In this document: positions 6,360-6,413 of the stretch, in pieces | How the letters are laid out: the number at the start of each line of letters is the position of its first letter | Numbering within the stretch: position 1 is the stretch's first letter | DNA from: an uncultured Eubacterium sp. | GTDB lineage: Bacteria; Bacillota; Clostridia; Lachnospirales; Lachnospiraceae | Length of the DNA: 6,413 nt | Reading direction: 5' to 3' | Assembly (NCBI RefSeq): GCF_937958975.1 | Contig: NZ_CALGRE010000032.1 | Coordinates: 1 to 6,413, forward strand | Translations under genes and position numbers: made by a program | Notes under the pieces: generated by a model | The model's database searches: none | The model's input: the letters and a program-made list of their open reading frames with translations, nothing else | Told to the model about the DNA's origin: nothing

Positions 6360-6413
6360 AGATCGGAAGAGCGTCGTGTAGGGAAAGAGTGTAGATCTCG
6401 GTGGTCGCCGTAT
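6360..6413 (-). other. Illumina P5/TruSeq universal adapter, reverse complement (artefact)
   Basis: This is the exact reverse complement of bases 1-54, beginning AGATCGGAAGAGCGTCGTGT. It is synthetic library sequence and truncates the dCMP deaminase gene. The first A (6360) may come from A-tailing or from the genome. It should be trimmed before any interpretation. Confidence 0.98.

Noticed and set aside
1..6413. A transposon or linear plasmid with 54-bp terminal inverted repeats
   Set aside because: The repeats are Illumina adapter sequence, both cut through genes, and no transposase, integrase or replication gene lies between them.

Overview
The window is a 6.3-kb piece of genuine bacterial DNA (about 55-6359) capped at both ends by the same 54-base Illumina TruSeq/P5 adapter in opposite orientation (1-54 and 6360-6413). 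The perfect terminal inverted repeat is therefore a library artefact. Both outermost genes are cut by it. The same adapter at both ends of a roughly 6-kb fragment would fit a synthetic-long-read library; that is an inference.

The insert looks like a low-GC Firmicute, most likely a gut or rumen Lachnospiraceae. The reasons are AT-rich codons and spacers, an AAAGGAGGT ribosome binding site, a Gram-positive style signal peptide, and a small uncharacterised protein of a kind I associate with that family. The species cannot be told from this sequence.

Layout: on the plus strand, a 5'-truncated GH38 alpha-mannosidase (55-2507) overlaps by one base (TAATG) a ROK-family sugar kinase (2507-3400). Together they look like a cytoplasmic unit for mannoside breakdown and sugar phosphorylation. 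A strong hairpin (3405-3441) separates this pair from a convergent minus-strand block. That block contains a secreted modular GH16 beta-1,3-glucanase with two beta/gamma-crystallin domains and a ricin-type lectin domain (3477-5294), a 128-residue protein of unknown function (5498-5884), and a 5'-truncated dCMP deaminase (5967-6359). The deaminase belongs to pyrimidine deoxynucleotide metabolism and is probably housekeeping.

The GH16 gene has its own readable control region: a plausible sigma-A promoter, A-tract repeats upstream of it, a catabolite-repression (cre)-like site just downstream of the predicted start point, and an ideal ribosome binding site. This suggests glycan degradation governed by carbon supply. 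No mobile element, CRISPR array, RNA gene or defence system was seen. The most unusual items are the GH16 domain combination with its internal duplication and the ROK kinase without the usual zinc-site residues.
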